Assembly: GCF_023156385.1 (NCBI RefSeq)
Contig: NZ_JAKZAK010000008.1
Coordinates: 62,001 to 126,000, forward strand
DNA from: Marinobacter xestospongiae
Lineage (GTDB): Bacteria > Pseudomonadota > Gammaproteobacteria > Pseudomonadales > Oleiphilaceae
Reading direction: 5' to 3'
DNA: 64,000 nucleotides
Under the pieces are notes generated by a model that worked only from the letters and a program-made list of their open reading frames with translations, was not told the origin of the DNA and did not search any database. This document shows, in pieces, positions 9,809 to 20,461 of this stretch. Every line of letters begins with the position of its first letter. Within the stretch, counting starts at the first letter, position 1. The translations under genes were made by a program, and so were the position numbers.

Positions 9809-10558
9809 ATGGCTCAGGTAAATATGCGTGACCTGCTGAAAGCAGGTGCTCACTTTGGTCACCAGACCCGTTACTGGAACCCGAAAATGGGTAAGTACAT
9901 CTTTGGTGCCCGTAACAAGATTCATATCATCAACCTGGAGCAGACTGTTCCTGCCATGAACGACGCGCTGAAGTTCGTTCAGCAGCTGGCAGAGAGCAAG
10001 AACAAGGTCCTGTTCGTTGGCACCAAGCGTGCTGCCGCCAAGATCGTTAAGGAAGAAGCCGAGCGCGCTGGCCAGCCGTTCGTAAACCACCGCTGGTTGG
10101 GTGGTATGCTGACCAACTACAAGACCATTCGTCAGTCCATCCGTCGCTACCGTGATCTGGAAGCCCAGAGCAAAGACGGTACTTTCGACAAGCTGACCAA
10201 GAAAGAAGCCCTCGAGCGTACCCGCGAGATGGACAAGCTGGAGCGCAGCATCGGCGGTATCAAGGACATGGGTGGCCTGCCGGACGCTCTGTTCGTGATC
10301 GACGTTGACCACGAGCGCATCGCGATCAAGGAAGCCAACAAGCTGGGCATCCCGGTCATCGGCGTTGTTGATACCAACAGCGATCCTGACGGCGTTGACT
10401 ATGTCATCCCGGGCAATGACGACGCGATCCGTGCGATCCAGATCTACGTTAAGGCGGTTGCCGATACCTGTGTTGAAGGTACTCAGGCTGGCGCCGGCGC
10501 TGATGAGTTTGTAGAAGTCAGCGAAGACGCCGAAGGCGCAGCTCCGGCTGCCGAGTAA
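9809..10558 (+). CDS. rpsB: 30S ribosomal protein S2
   Basis: 249 residues. S2 binds the 30S head-body junction late in assembly and helps recruit S1. Family motifs: [20 protein letters not shown], the [14 protein letters not shown] segment, [18 protein letters not shown], and [18 protein letters not shown] near the C-terminal third. The acidic tail [11 protein letters not shown] is an ordinary variation. AAAGG precedes the ATG. It is the first gene of the rpsB-tsf-pyrH-frr unit. Confidence 0.99.
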   Translation: MAQVNMRDLLKAGAHFGHQTRYWNPKMGKYIFGARNKIHIINLEQTVPAMNDALKFVQQLAESKNKVLFVGTKRAAAKIVKEEAERAGQPFVNHRWLGGMLTNYKTIRQSIRRYRDLEAQSKDGTFDKLTKKEALERTREMDKLERSIGGIKDMGGLPDALFVIDVDHERIAIKEANKLGIPVIGVVDTNSDPDGVDYVIPGNDDAIRAIQIYVKAVADTCVEGTQAGAGADEFVEVSEDAEGAAPAAE

Positions 10559-10602
10559 GACGCCTGGCGTCATGTGCTGATCATCTTTCGGCGCTTGAAT
10601 GT

Positions 10603-10639
10603 GGGGGCTGAGGAGAGAAACCTCCGGTCCCCCTTTCTT
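10603..10639 (+). terminator. attenuator-type hairpin after rpsB
   Basis: GGGGG then CTGAGG, a short loop, CCTC and CCCCC followed by TTTCTT form a strong stem with a modest U-tract between rpsB and tsf. A partial terminator here would let rpsB exceed tsf transcription. A second hairpin (10696-10717) follows. Confidence 0.55.
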
Positions 10640-10695
10640 CAGGTGCGAAAGGTACGGGCAAGACCCGACTCCACCCGAGTGGGAGGATCAGCGTT

Positions 10696-10717
10696 CTGAA
10701 CAGTCGAGGCTGTTCAG
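10696..10717 (+). other. perfect 8-bp hairpin in the rpsB-tsf spacer
   Basis: CTGAACAG, loop TCGAGG, CTGTTCAG, then GTTTTCC. The U-run is short, so it may be an mRNA processing or stabilising element rather than a full terminator. Confidence 0.45.
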
Positions 10718-10788
10718 GTTTTCCTGAATATCTGTACCGGCCCCATAAGGGACGGGACTCCAGATTCCTGACATTGAGAGGATTGAAC

Positions 10789-11658
10789 ATGGCTGCAATT
10801 ACCGCTGCAATGGTCAAAGAACTGCGTGAGCGTACCGGTCTTGGCATGATGGAGTGCAAGAAGGCACTGGTAGAAGCTGACGGCAGTGTAGAAACTGCTA
10901 TCGAAGAGCTGCGTAAGTCTTCCGGTCTGAAGGCCGCCAAGAAAGCTGGTCGTACCGCTGCTGAAGGCGTTGCCCTGATCAAGGTATCCGACGACAACAC
11001 CGTCGCATACGTCCTGGAAGTCAACTCTGAGACTGACTTCGTTGCCCGTGATGACAACTTCATGGCTTTCGCCAATGACGTTCTGGCCGTTGCGTTCGAC
11101 AAAGGCGAGACTGACGTTGCCAAGCTGATGGAAGGCGAACTGGAAGAGAAGCGCCAGGGCCTGGTTCAGAAGATCGGCGAGAACATCACTGTTCGTCGTC
11201 TGCTGAAGGTTGAAGGTCCGGTTGTTGGTGGCTACGTCCACAGCAACAACAAGATCGCTTCCGTTGTTGCCATTTCTGCTGGTGACTCCGAAGTGGCTCG
11301 CGACGTTGCCATGCACGCCGCTGCGGTTAACCCGCGCGTTGGCAAGCCAGAAGACATGCCTGCTGAAGAGCTGGAAAAAGAGAAGGAAATCATCAAGGCC
11401 CAGCCGGATATGGAAGGCAAGCCTGATGAAATCGTTGAGAAGATGATGGGCGGCCGGATCAAGAAGTTCCTGAAAGAGAGCAGCCTGGTCGAGCAGCCGT
11501 TCGTCAAGAACCCGGACCAGACCGTTGGTGAGCTGATCAAGGCTGCCGGTGGTGAGCTGGTTGGCTTCATTCGCCTGGAAGTTGGCGAAGGCATCGAGAA
11601 GGAAGAAGTGGACTTTGCTGCCGAGGTTGCTGCTGCAGCCGGTACCGGCAAGGCCTGA
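10789..11658 (+). CDS. tsf: translation elongation factor Ts
   Basis: 289 residues. EF-Ts exchanges GDP for GTP on EF-Tu. The N-terminal UBA-like domain reads [20 protein letters not shown] followed by MECKKAL. The core [10 protein letters not shown] motif that contacts EF-Tu is present, as is the C-terminal helical coiled region. The ATG at 10789 has GAGAGGA about 7 bases upstream; the in-frame codon five residues earlier lacks support. A 230-base spacer with two hairpins separates it from rpsB. Confidence 0.98.
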   Translation: MAAITAAMVKELRERTGLGMMECKKALVEADGSVETAIEELRKSSGLKAAKKAGRTAAEGVALIKVSDDNTVAYVLEVNSETDFVARDDNFMAFANDVLAVAFDKGETDVAKLMEGELEEKRQGLVQKIGENITVRRLLKVEGPVVGGYVHSNNKIASVVAISAGDSEVARDVAMHAAAVNPRVGKPEDMPAEELEKEKEIIKAQPDMEGKPDEIVEKMMGGRIKKFLKESSLVEQPFVKNPDQTVGELIKAAGGELVGFIRLEVGEGIEKEEVDFAAEVAAAAGTGKA

Positions 11659-11741
11659 TCCTGCTCCCAGGGCCCGGAATCAACGATTGTCGGGCCCGAC
11701 AAAGACTGCCACGTTGGCTGGGGAAACCCGGCCCTCGTGGC

Positions 11742-11769
11742 GGGCTTGTATCTGAGATACCCCTTTTTT
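11742..11769 (+). terminator. intrinsic terminator after tsf
   Basis: GTATC-TGA-GATAC flanked by GGG/CCC (with a CTT bulge on the left arm) and followed by TTTTTT. It ends the rpsB-tsf transcript, so pyrH probably also has its own promoter in the following 120 bases. Confidence 0.7.
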
Positions 11770-11890
11770 ACCGCCGGATCGGCTGGAGAGGTATGTCAGA
11801 TGCGAGTCCGGACAGTGATCGCGCCAGTCGACAGGCGTGGTCCTCCCGCAGCGTCGTCATCCTGCCAGCCAATGTATAGAGGGGATCATC

Positions 11891-12619
11891 ATGCCTAAGT
11901 CTTCGAACAGCCAGCCACGGTACAAGCGAGTTCTGCTGAAACTCAGTGGTGAGGCGCTCATGGGTGAGCACGATTTCGGCATTGATCCGAAGGTGCTGGA
12001 CCGAATGGCCCTGGAGATCGGCGCGTTGATCGGTATCGGGGTCCAGGTTGGCCTGGTGATCGGTGGTGGTAACCTGTTCCGCGGTGCCGCCCTGAACGCG
12101 GCGGGCATGGACCGGGTAACCGGTGACCACATGGGGATGCTGGCAACCGTCATGAACGCCCTGGCGATGCGGGATGCCCTGGAGCGCTCCAACATCCGTA
12201 CACGGGTAATGTCGGCCATTCCGATGAGCGGCATTGTTGAGCATTACGACCGCCGCCGTGCGGTTCGCGATCTCAAGGATGGCGATGTCGTGATCTTCTG
12301 CGCCGGTACCGGCAACCCCTTCTTCACCACCGATTCCTCCGCCTGCCTGCGTGGCATCGAAATCGAAGCCGACGCGGTACTCAAGGCCACCAAGGTGGAT
12401 GGCATCTACTCCGCCGATCCGGTCAAGGATCCATCAGCGGAGAAATACGACTATCTGACCTATGATCAGGTGTTGGACATGAAGCTGGAAGTCATGGACC
12501 TGACTGCAATCTGTCTGGCCCGTGATCACGGCATGCCGTTGCGGATCTTCGACATGAACCAGCCGGGCGTGTTGACCCGGATTGTCACCGGCGAGCCCGA
12601 AGGCACACTGGTCGACTGA
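11891..12619 (+). CDS. pyrH: UMP kinase
   Basis: 242 residues of the bacterial amino-acid-kinase fold. It phosphorylates UMP to UDP for pyrimidine nucleotide supply. Motifs: [14 protein letters not shown] (phosphate loop), [31 protein letters not shown], and [18 protein letters not shown] with the GTG/DS elements for ATP and UMP. The ATG at 11891 follows GAGGGG; an in-frame codon 18 residues upstream has no ribosome site. The next gene, frr, starts about 50 bases downstream. Confidence 0.98.
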   Translation: MPKSSNSQPRYKRVLLKLSGEALMGEHDFGIDPKVLDRMALEIGALIGIGVQVGLVIGGGNLFRGAALNAAGMDRVTGDHMGMLATVMNALAMRDALERSNIRTRVMSAIPMSGIVEHYDRRRAVRDLKDGDVVIFCAGTGNPFFTTDSSACLRGIEIEADAVLKATKVDGIYSADPVKDPSAEKYDYLTYDQVLDMKLEVMDLTAICLARDHGMPLRIFDMNQPGVLTRIVTGEPEGTLVD

Positions 12620-12670
12620 GTCGGCGACAGACAACGTTTTTTTACCAGACACAGAATTGAGGATGCTGCA

Positions 12671-13228
12671 GTGATCAACGAAATCAAATCCGATGCCGAA
12701 ACGCGCATGAAGAAGAGCCTGGAAGCTCTGGGTTCAGCATTCAACAAGATCCGTACCGGTCGCGCCCATCCGGCGATCCTGGATAGCGTTATGGTGAGCT
12801 ATTACGGTCAGGACACCCCGCTGAAGCAGGTGGCCGCGGTCAACGTCGAAGACAATCGTACTCTGGTGGTGGCGCCCTGGGAGAAGAACCTGACGCCGAC
12901 CATCGAGAAGGCCATCATGATGTCTGATCTGGGCCTGAACCCGTCCACCAACGGTGACGTGATTCGGGTACCGATGCCGATGCTGACCGAGGAAACCCGT
13001 CGCGAGATGGTCAAGCAGGCCAAGGCAGATGCCGAGCACGCCCGTGTCTCCATCCGCAACGCCCGCCGGGACGCCAACAATGACATCAAGGACCTGGTGA
13101 AGGAGAAAGAGATCTCCGAAGACGACCAGCGTCGCGGTGAGGAAGAGGTCCAGAAGCTGACCGACCGCTACGTAGCTGAGGTCGAGAAGATGCTCAAATC
13201 CAAGGAAGAGGACCTGATGGCGGTCTAG
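12671..13228 (+). CDS. frr: ribosome recycling factor
   Basis: 185 residues, the standard length. With EF-G it splits the post-termination 70S complex. The three-helix bundle sequence is typical: [15 protein letters not shown] near the start, [14 protein letters not shown], then [14 protein letters not shown], and [11 protein letters not shown] near the end. Translation starts at GTG with GAGGA about 7 bases upstream. It is in the normal pyrH-frr-uppS order. Confidence 0.98.
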   Translation: MINEIKSDAETRMKKSLEALGSAFNKIRTGRAHPAILDSVMVSYYGQDTPLKQVAAVNVEDNRTLVVAPWEKNLTPTIEKAIMMSDLGLNPSTNGDVIRVPMPMLTEETRREMVKQAKADAEHARVSIRNARRDANNDIKDLVKEKEISEDDQRRGEEEVQKLTDRYVAEVEKMLKSKEEDLMAV

Positions 13229-13298
13229 ACCGTCACGGTTCGGCGTTCACCAACCACCGGCAGAGAGCCTTCCCAGGCGCTGCCGGTCAGGGGTTAGC

Positions 13299-14081
13299 AT
13301 GACGGAAAAGGTATCCGCAGATATTCCGGTTTCGGCGGCGACGCGGCCCCGGCACGTGGCGATCATCATGGATGGCAACAACCGCTGGGCCAAGGCGCAG
13401 CGCCTGAAAGGGGTTGCCGGTCACAAGGCCGGGGTCAAGGCCGTCAAGTCGGTGGTGGAAACCTGTGCCCGGGAAGGGGTGGAAGTACTCACCCTGTTTG
13501 CGTTCTCAAGCGAGAACTGGCGTCGTCCCGAGGATGAGGTATCGGCATTGATGCGGTTGTTCCTGTTCGCGCTGGAACGGGAAGTCAAGAAACTGCACCG
13601 CAACAATATCCGGCTGCGGATCATTGGCGATCGCAGTGCCTTCAGCGCCGTGCTCCAGGAGCATATGGCCCGTGCCGAAGAGTTGACCCGTCACAATACC
13701 CGCATGACGCTGGTGATTGCCGCCAACTACGGTGGCCACTGGGATATCACCCAGGCCACCCGCCAGGTGGCGGCAGACGTGGCGGCAGGGCGCCTGGCGC
13801 CGTCCGATATCACCGATGACCTGATTCAGCAGCACCTCTCCATCGGCGACCTGCCCATGCCGGATCTGATGATCCGCACGGCCGGTGAGCAGCGGATCAG
13901 CAACTTCCTGCTCTGGCACCTGGCCTATACCGAATTCTACTTCTCAGAGGTGTACTGGCCGGATTTCCACGAAGCGGAGATGCGCGAGGCGTTGGAAGCC
14001 TACTCCCGTCGTCAGCGCCGGTTTGGCCAGACTGACGATCAGATTTCCGCCGCGTGCTCGCCCGACAATAACGACGAATAA
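13299..14081 (+). CDS. uppS: undecaprenyl (ditrans,polycis) diphosphate synthase
   Basis: 260 residues of cis-prenyltransferase. It makes the C55 lipid carrier for peptidoglycan and LPS. HVAIIMDGNNRWA contains the catalytic Asp25. FAFSSENWRRP and EQRISNFLLWHLAYTEFYF are the FPP and IPP/metal motifs. The usual RTGGE is RTAGE here, a conservative change in an otherwise intact active site. It is followed by cdsA after 12 bases. Confidence 0.97.
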   Translation: MTEKVSADIPVSAATRPRHVAIIMDGNNRWAKAQRLKGVAGHKAGVKAVKSVVETCAREGVEVLTLFAFSSENWRRPEDEVSALMRLFLFALEREVKKLHRNNIRLRIIGDRSAFSAVLQEHMARAEELTRHNTRMTLVIAANYGGHWDITQATRQVAADVAAGRLAPSDITDDLIQQHLSIGDLPMPDLMIRTAGEQRISNFLLWHLAYTEFYFSEVYWPDFHEAEMREALEAYSRRQRRFGQTDDQISAACSPDNNDE

Positions 14082-14093
14082 GCGACCCGACTC

Positions 14094-14930
14094 GTGTTAA
14101 AGACCCGTATTATCACCGCCCTGATCCTGGCTCCCATTGCGATCGGGGGCATTTTCTTTCTACCGCCACTGGGCTTCGCCCTGTTTACCGGTCTGATCAT
14201 CGCCATTGGTGCCTGGGAGTGGGCCAATATGGCAGGACTGACGTCCCAGGCCGCCCGTTTTGGCTATGCCGCAGTCGTTGCCGCCGTGTTGTACCTGTTG
14301 TACCAGCCCCTGGCCTGGGTGAACTGGGTGGCGCTGGTGTGGTGGGGAATCTGTCTGCTGTTGGTGCGCAGCTACCCCAAGGGCACGGATCGGTGGTCAC
14401 CGGTGCCGGTGCGGGCGCTGATGGGCGTGCTGGTTCTGGTACCGGCCTGGGTTGGTTTGAACCAGTTGCGCAATGGCGACGTCGAGTTTGGCCGTCTGGA
14501 CAACAACCTGCTGGTTATTCTCTACGTCTTCTGCATTGTCTGGGTCGCGGACATCGGTGCCTATTTTGCCGGGCGCGCCTTTGGCAAGGCCAAGCTGGCG
14601 CCCCGGGTCAGCCCCGGTAAATCCTGGGCTGGGGTGTGGGGTGGCCTGGCTGCCGTCGCGGTGTTGGCAACACTGTGCAGTATGGCTGTCGAAGCGACCC
14701 TGGTGGAGGGCTCGCTGCTGGTCATCGCCAGTTTGCTGACCGGGGCGATTTCGGTCCTGGGTGACCTGCTGGAGAGCATGCTCAAACGCCATCGTGGCAT
14801 CAAGGACAGCAGCCAGCTGCTGCCGGGGCATGGCGGCATCATGGACCGGATCGACAGTCTCACCGCCGCAATTCCGGTGTTTGCACTGTTGGTTGGGCTG
14901 TTGGGCTGGCTGCGGGCCGGAGTGGCATGA
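14094..14930 (+). CDS. cdsA: phosphatidate cytidylyltransferase
   Basis: 278 residues, a polytopic inner-membrane protein with about 7-8 hydrophobic helices. It makes CDP-diacylglycerol, the precursor of all phospholipids. The family signature is complete near the C-terminus: [20 protein letters not shown] followed by GIMDRID. Translation starts at GTG. The stop overlaps the dxr start as ATGA, implying coupling. Confidence 0.97.
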   Translation: MLKTRIITALILAPIAIGGIFFLPPLGFALFTGLIIAIGAWEWANMAGLTSQAARFGYAAVVAAVLYLLYQPLAWVNWVALVWWGICLLLVRSYPKGTDRWSPVPVRALMGVLVLVPAWVGLNQLRNGDVEFGRLDNNLLVILYVFCIVWVADIGAYFAGRAFGKAKLAPRVSPGKSWAGVWGGLAAVAVLATLCSMAVEATLVEGSLLVIASLLTGAISVLGDLLESMLKRHRGIKDSSQLLPGHGGIMDRIDSLTAAIPVFALLVGLLGWLRAGVA

Positions 14931-16093
14931 TGCGCTCGGTGACGGTCCTGGGCGCTACCGGCTCCATTGGTCAGAGTACACTGGATGTCATCCGTCGCCA
15001 CCCACAGCGGTTCCGGGTCGAGGCGCTGACGGCCAGCACCCGGGTCGATGAGATGACCCGCCTGTGTCAGGAATTCCAGCCGTCGGTCGCCGTGATGGCG
15101 GACGCCGCCGCTGCGGCCGAGCTGCAGTCCCGTTTGTCCGGTACCGACATCGAGGTGCTGACAGGTGAATCGGGGTTGTGTGCGGTCGCTGGTGACGCAG
15201 GCTGTGATACCGTTATGGCGGCCATTGTGGGGGCGGCCGGTCTGGCGCCCACCCTGGCAGCTGTGAAGGCCGGCAAGCGGGTTCTGCTGGCCAACAAGGA
15301 AGCACTGGTGATGTCCGGTCAGTTGTTCATGGACGCAGTGGCCCACTCTGGCGCCGAGCTGCTGCCGATCGACAGCGAGCACAATGCCATCTTCCAATGC
15401 TTGCCCGCAGGGCAGAGTCGGCAGTTGGATGCCGCCGGTGTCCGCCGAATTCTGCTGACCGCCTCCGGCGGCCCTTTCCGTACCTTCAGCGTCGAGCAAC
15501 TCCAGGATGTTACTCCGGAGCAGGCCTGTGCCCATCCCAACTGGTCCATGGGGCAGAAAATCTCGGTGGATTCCGCCTCGCTGATGAACAAGGGGCTGGA
15601 GCTTATCGAAGCCTGCTGGCTGTTCAACACTGATCCCGGTAAGGTGGAGGTGCACGTCCATCCTGAAAGCATCATTCACTCCATGGTGGACTACGAGGAT
15701 GGCTCCGTGCTGGCGCAGTTGGGTAGCCCCGACATGCGCACGCCTATCGCCAACGGCCTGGCATGGCCGGAGCGGATTGAAGCCGGAGTGCCGCCTCTGG
15801 ACCTGTTTGCCATTGGTCGTTTCAACTTTGAGCGCCCGGACCCGGACCGTTTTCCCTGTCTGCGACTCGCCGCCGAGGCGTTCTATGCCGGAGCGACGGC
15901 GCCAGCCATCCTGAACGCCGCCAACGAAGTGGCTGTTGATGCCTTTCTGAAGCGTAAGATTCGTTTCGTGGATATCCCGGCTATCATTGAGCGGACCCTG
16001 GCGCGGGTGGCGATTGAACCGGCAAGCAATTTTGAGGCAATCTTTGCCAAGGATGACGAAGCTCGAGCGGTGGCCCTTGAGCAGATCCGTTGA
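14927..16093 (+). CDS. dxr: 1-deoxy-D-xylulose 5-phosphate reductoisomerase
   Basis: 388 residues. It is the second enzyme of the MEP isoprenoid pathway, making 2-C-methyl-D-erythritol 4-phosphate with NADPH. Motifs: [16 protein letters not shown] (NADPH), [21 protein letters not shown] (metal Asp/Glu), SGGPFR, and [15 protein letters not shown] with the second metal Glu. The first ATG overlaps the cdsA stop; a second in-frame Met follows directly. Its product feeds uppS, encoded two genes upstream. Confidence 0.98.
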   Translation: MMRSVTVLGATGSIGQSTLDVIRRHPQRFRVEALTASTRVDEMTRLCQEFQPSVAVMADAAAAAELQSRLSGTDIEVLTGESGLCAVAGDAGCDTVMAAIVGAAGLAPTLAAVKAGKRVLLANKEALVMSGQLFMDAVAHSGAELLPIDSEHNAIFQCLPAGQSRQLDAAGVRRILLTASGGPFRTFSVEQLQDVTPEQACAHPNWSMGQKISVDSASLMNKGLELIEACWLFNTDPGKVEVHVHPESIIHSMVDYEDGSVLAQLGSPDMRTPIANGLAWPERIEAGVPPLDLFAIGRFNFERPDPDRFPCLRLAAEAFYAGATAPAILNAANEVAVDAFLKRKIRFVDIPAIIERTLARVAIEPASNFEAIFAKDDEARAVALEQIR

Positions 16094-16129
16094 ACTCTCA
16101 ATCATTGAGAATGACTGGCAAATGACATT

Positions 16130-17482
16130 ATGATGCAGCTATTGCAGACCATACTGGCATTGGTGCTGACCCTGGGAATCCTGGTCACCATCCACGAGTA
16201 TGGCCATTTCTTGGTGGCCCGGCGCTGCGGGGTCAAGGTGTTGCGGTTTTCCGTTGGCTTCGGCAATCCGGTCTACTCCTGGTACGATCGCCACGGTACC
16301 GAGTTTGCGATCGCGCTGATTCCCCTGGGTGGCTACGTCAAGATGCTCGACGAGCGCGAAGGGCCCGTGCCGGAAGAACTCCGGGATCAGGCGTTTACCT
16401 CCAAATCGCCGGGTCAGCGTATTGCGATTGCCTCGGCTGGTCCTATCGCCAACTTCCTGTTCGCCATTGCTGCTTACTGGCTCCTCGGCGTGGTCGGATT
16501 CAATGCCCTGGCCCCGATTGTGGGGGAAGTGGAGCAGGATTCGGTCGCTGGACGACTTGGCCTGGAAAGTGGGATGGAAGTGACTGAGGTTGATGGCCGC
16601 CGGGTATCGTCCTGGCAGGACATCAACATGCGCCTGCTGGAGCGTGCAGGGGAGCATGGGTCAGTCTCGATGACGGTCATCGACGACGGCCTGTCCCGTC
16701 AGCTTCAGGCCTCCCTCAATGGCTGGCAGTTGGATGACGAAGCACCATTGCCTTTGAGTCAGTTTGGCGTATCGCCCTGGCGACCGGCGGTGCCGGCGGT
16801 GATTGATCAGGTGCTCGAAGACGGTCGTGCCGCCTTGGCTGGGCTGCGACCCGGTGATGAAGTAACGGCGGTGGACGGTGAGCCCGTGGCCGGCTGGTAC
16901 GAACTGGTGAAGGTGATTCGGGGCGCGCCAGAGCAGACCCTGGAGCTGTCAGTGCTGCGCGATGGGCAACTGATGCTGGTGGCCATTACGCCAGCGGAGC
17001 AGGTGCAGGATTCCGGAGAGACCATCGGTTACGTTGGTGCAGGTGTGCAGCCGGTCGATTGGCCTGAGAGCATGCTCCGGGAGGTCGGTTACAATCCGCT
17101 GGCGGCGATTCCGTATGCGATTGAGCGCACCTGGGCCGATACCCGGCTGACGCTGGTGGCGATCAAGAAAATGGTTACCGGGCTGCTGTCTCCCAAAAAT
17201 CTCAGTGGTCCGATTACCATTGCCCGGGTGGCGGAGCAGAGCGTCAGTTCCGGATTTGAGGATTTTATTCGTTTCCTGGCCTACCTGAGTGTCAGTCTCG
17301 GCGTGCTTAACCTGCTGCCGATTCCGGTACTCGATGGCGGCCATATCGTTTTCTATACCATTGAAGCCATTCGCCGTAAGCCGGTCTCGGAACAGGTTCA
17401 GGCGCTAGGATTACGAATTGGTATGGTAATGATTCTTTCATTGATGGTGTTTGCACTTTACAACGACCTGATGCGGTTGTGA
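16130..17482 (+). CDS. rseP: site-2 intramembrane zinc protease RseP
   Basis: 450 residues. It cleaves RseA within the membrane to release sigma-E and clears signal-peptide remnants. The zinc site is H22-E-Y-G-H26 in the first membrane helix, with LDGGH (D402) in the third; D402 is also the E. coli number. Two PDZ domains lie between (about 110-200 and 205-290). A final membrane helix ends the protein. It sits directly before bamA, whose misassembled clients trigger the pathway. Confidence 0.97.
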   Translation: MMQLLQTILALVLTLGILVTIHEYGHFLVARRCGVKVLRFSVGFGNPVYSWYDRHGTEFAIALIPLGGYVKMLDEREGPVPEELRDQAFTSKSPGQRIAIASAGPIANFLFAIAAYWLLGVVGFNALAPIVGEVEQDSVAGRLGLESGMEVTEVDGRRVSSWQDINMRLLERAGEHGSVSMTVIDDGLSRQLQASLNGWQLDDEAPLPLSQFGVSPWRPAVPAVIDQVLEDGRAALAGLRPGDEVTAVDGEPVAGWYELVKVIRGAPEQTLELSVLRDGQLMLVAITPAEQVQDSGETIGYVGAGVQPVDWPESMLREVGYNPLAAIPYAIERTWADTRLTLVAIKKMVTGLLSPKNLSGPITIARVAEQSVSSGFEDFIRFLAYLSVSLGVLNLLPIPVLDGGHIVFYTIEAIRRKPVSEQVQALGLRIGMVMILSLMVFALYNDLMRL

Positions 17483-17525
17483 GAATTGCCACCTTCTTAC
17501 GCGCACCAACAGGCGAAGTTATTGA

Positions 17526-19844
17526 ATGAGACGGTCTTTTTTCGGCGCAGTATTCGGCCTGGCAGTTACTTCCTTGGGTGGCCAGTCAGCCTTTGCTGAC
17601 GAGTTCATCATTTCCGATATCGAAGTCGAGGGGCTGCAGCGGGTTTCCGCGGGCAGTGTGTTCTCGGCGTTCCCGATCGGTATCGGGGAGTCACTCTCCG
17701 ACCGGGCACTGGCGGATGGCATCAAGACCCTGTTCAAGACCGGTCTGTTTACCGACATAGCCGCCAGCCGCGACGGCAACGTGCTGATCCTCTCGGTACA
17801 GGAGCGGCCTTCGATCAGCTCTATCGATATCGAAGGCAACAAGAATATCGAGACCGAAATGCTGATGGACGCGCTGTCCAGTGCCGGTCTGCAGGAAGGT
17901 CAGGTCTTCCGGCGCGCGACCCTGGAGCGGCTGGAGCTTGAGATCCTGCGCTCCTACGTGGCGCAGGGGCGTTACAACGCCCGGGTCAAGGCCACCGGCG
18001 AGACCCTTCCGCGCAATCGGGTGGCCATTCGCCTGGAGATCAATGAAGGCGATGTGGCGGCGATCCAGCACATCAATCTGATCGGCAACAAGAGCTTCGA
18101 CGACGAGCAACTGCTGGATCTGTTTGAACTGCAGACCAGTGGCGTCTGGGCGTCGCTGACCAGTGCCGACAAGTACGCCCGCGAGCGCCTCAGCGGTGAT
18201 CTGGAAACCCTGCGTTCGTTCTACCTCGACCGTGGCTACATAGATTTCACGGTGGAATCCTCCCAGGTGTCGATCTCGCCGGACAAGAAAGAGGTGTTCA
18301 TTGCCATTGCCATCAATGAAGGCCCCCAATACACCATCCGCGATATCCAGCTCCGGGGCGATCTGATTCTCGACGAAGAGACGCTCAAGAAACTGTTCGT
18401 TATCGAAGAGGGGGATGTGTTCTCCCGCGCCTCGATGACCACCACGTCGGATCTCATCACCCGGCGCCTGGGCACCGAGGGCTACGCCTTTGCCAACGTC
18501 AACGCCATTCCGGAGACGCACGACGACAACACCACGTCGGTGACCTTCTTCGTGGAGCCTGGCAACCGCGCTTACGTACGTCGTATCAATTTCCGCGGCA
18601 ACGTCGCCACCCGGGACGATGTGCTGCGTCAGGAAATGACCCAGATGGAAGGTGGGGTGGCGTCAACCGACCGGATCGAGTTCTCCAAGACCCGGCTTGA
18701 ACGTCTTGGTTTCTTCAAGACTGTGGACGTTGAGACGGTGCCCGTGCCGGGTACTGACGATCAGGTGGACGTCAATTATTCGGTGGAAGAGCAAACCACC
18801 GGGAGCCTGTCTGCTTCAGTGGGTTATTCCCAGACTTCCGGTGCCATCCTTGGTGCCAATATCTCGGAGAACAACTTCTTCGGCAGCGGTAAGCGGGTGT
18901 CCATCGGCGCCAACGTCAGCGATTCGATCAAGAGCGCCAACTTCTCCTACCTGGACCCTTACTTCACCGTGGATGGGGTCAGCCGTGGGTTTAGCCTGTT
19001 TGCCCGGGAAACCGACTTCGAAGACCAGGACATTTCCTCCTACCTGCTGGATGAGTATGGCGGCAAGCTGACTTTCGGCTACCCCACCGACAACATCACC
19101 CGGCTGAATTTCGGCCTGGGCTATACCCTGTCGAAGGTCCAGACCGGGAGGTTCACGTCGCTGGAAGTGGAGGATTTCATCGCCGAGGAAGGTGACCACT
19201 TCAACAACTACTACCTGTTCGGTTCCTGGCGGCGCAGCACTCTCAACCGGGGAATTCTGCCCACCGATGGCTACAGTCATACCCTGTCTGCGGACGTGGC
19301 GGTGCCGGGCAGCGACCTGACGTACTACAAGCTGCGCTACAAGGGCGACTTCTACCAGCCTCTTAACGACGCCCAGAGCTGGGTGCTGAGGGTGCGGTCC
19401 GAGGTTGGTTATGGGGATGGCTACGGCGATCGTACCGTGATGCCGTTCTACGAGCATTACTACGCGGGTGGTTACGGCTCCGTTCGCGGTTTCGAGGCAA
19501 ACTCACTGGGGCCGCTGGCGACCAATAGTGAGAACGACGACTCTGATCCTGATCCCTTCGGTGGTAATCTCCTCACCGAGGGCAGCATTGAGCTGGTATT
19601 CCCGACGCCGTTTGCCGGCGATACCCGATCCATGCGGACGCTGTTTTTCATCGATGGCGGTCAGGTGTTTGATGCCGATCGCGGTTATGATCCGCGATTT
19701 GATGAAGTCCGGTTCTCGGCCGGCATCGGTTTCCAGTGGATCACGGCGGTGGGTCCGCTGGCGTTCAGTCTGGCCAAGCCATTAAACGACAAGGACGGGG
19801 ATGACACCCAGGTGTTCCAGTTCTCGTTGGGCCAGAACTTCTAA
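17526..19844 (+). CDS. bamA: outer membrane assembly factor BamA
   Basis: 772 residues. It inserts beta-barrel proteins into the outer membrane. A signal peptide (1-24, cleaved after SAFA) is followed by five POTRA domains (about 25-425) with the typical VEGLQRVS and GNKNIETEML starts, then a 16-strand barrel. VRGFEANSLGP carries the conserved VRGF motif of loop 6. The C-terminal strand ends in Phe (FSLGQNF), the barrel-targeting signature. The neighbours rseP and skp act in the same pathway. Confidence 0.98.
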   Translation: MRRSFFGAVFGLAVTSLGGQSAFADEFIISDIEVEGLQRVSAGSVFSAFPIGIGESLSDRALADGIKTLFKTGLFTDIAASRDGNVLILSVQERPSISSIDIEGNKNIETEMLMDALSSAGLQEGQVFRRATLERLELEILRSYVAQGRYNARVKATGETLPRNRVAIRLEINEGDVAAIQHINLIGNKSFDDEQLLDLFELQTSGVWASLTSADKYARERLSGDLETLRSFYLDRGYIDFTVESSQVSISPDKKEVFIAIAINEGPQYTIRDIQLRGDLILDEETLKKLFVIEEGDVFSRASMTTTSDLITRRLGTEGYAFANVNAIPETHDDNTTSVTFFVEPGNRAYVRRINFRGNVATRDDVLRQEMTQMEGGVASTDRIEFSKTRLERLGFFKTVDVETVPVPGTDDQVDVNYSVEEQTTGSLSASVGYSQTSGAILGANISENNFFGSGKRVSIGANVSDSIKSANFSYLDPYFTVDGVSRGFSLFARETDFEDQDISSYLLDEYGGKLTFGYPTDNITRLNFGLGYTLSKVQTGRFTSLEVEDFIAEEGDHFNNYYLFGSWRRSTLNRGILPTDGYSHTLSADVAVPGSDLTYYKLRYKGDFYQPLNDAQSWVLRVRSEVGYGDGYGDRTVMPFYEHYYAGGYGSVRGFEANSLGPLATNSENDDSDPDPFGGNLLTEGSIELVFPTPFAGDTRSMRTLFFIDGGQVFDADRGYDPRFDEVRFSAGIGFQWITAVGPLAFSLAKPLNDKDGDDTQVFQFSLGQNF

Positions 19845-19895
19845 CCCAGCCAACTCGTGACCGGCTGGATCGATTCAACCATGAGGAGAGTGGAC

Positions 19896-20393
19896 ATGTT
19901 CAGAAAACCCGCAGTGGCTGCGCTACTGGCTCTGTTGATCGCCATGCCGGCCGCGGCCGATACCCGCATTGGCGTGGTGGACCTGCGCCAGGCGCTGTTT
20001 TCTTCCAACGATGCCCAGGCTTTCAGTGACAAACTGCAACAGGATTTTGCGGATGAGGAAGCCAATGTGCGCTCGGTTCAGGAAGAGGCCCGCCAGCTCA
20101 AGGAGCGTCTTGAGAAAGATGGCGCGATGATGAACGAGTCCGAGCGGAATTCCCTGGCCTCCGACTTCCAGGACAAGGTCCAGGAGTTCAATTTCCTCAA
20201 GCAGCGTCTGGACAACACCGTTGCCGGCCGTAAGCAGGCGTTTCTGGAGCAGGCTCGTCCGGAGGTGGACGCCGCAGTCAAGGAACTGCTGGAAGAGAAC
20301 GATCTCGACCTGATTCTGCCGAGCGAAGCGGTGGTCTACGTGAAGCCGGAGATGAATCTGACCCAGCAACTGCTCGAGAAGCTGAATCAATAA
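19896..20393 (+). CDS. skp: periplasmic chaperone Skp/OmpH
   Basis: 165 residues. A signal peptide (MFRKPAVAALLALLIAMPAA, cleaved near AAA-DTRIG) precedes the conserved RIGVVDLRQALFSS strand, a long charged helical hairpin (about 45-130) and a C-terminal strand with DLILPSEAVVYV. Skp trimers hold unfolded outer-membrane proteins on the way to BamA. The ATG at 19896 has GAGGAGAG about 6 bases upstream, so the in-frame extension by 13 codons is rejected. Confidence 0.95.
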   Translation: MFRKPAVAALLALLIAMPAAADTRIGVVDLRQALFSSNDAQAFSDKLQQDFADEEANVRSVQEEARQLKERLEKDGAMMNESERNSLASDFQDKVQEFNFLKQRLDNTVAGRKQAFLEQARPEVDAAVKELLEENDLDLILPSEAVVYVKPEMNLTQQLLEKLNQ

Positions 20394-20461
20394 CGTTTAG
20401 GCCGGTCTGGCAGTTCTCCGGGTCGGCAGACGGGACACTGGATGCTGGCACGGGAGCTGAC

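Noticed and set aside
14561..16105. 514-codon minus-strand frame opposite cdsA and dxr
   Set aside because: It is antisense to two intact essential genes, and its translation is low-complexity (His, Gln, Arg rich) with no motif.
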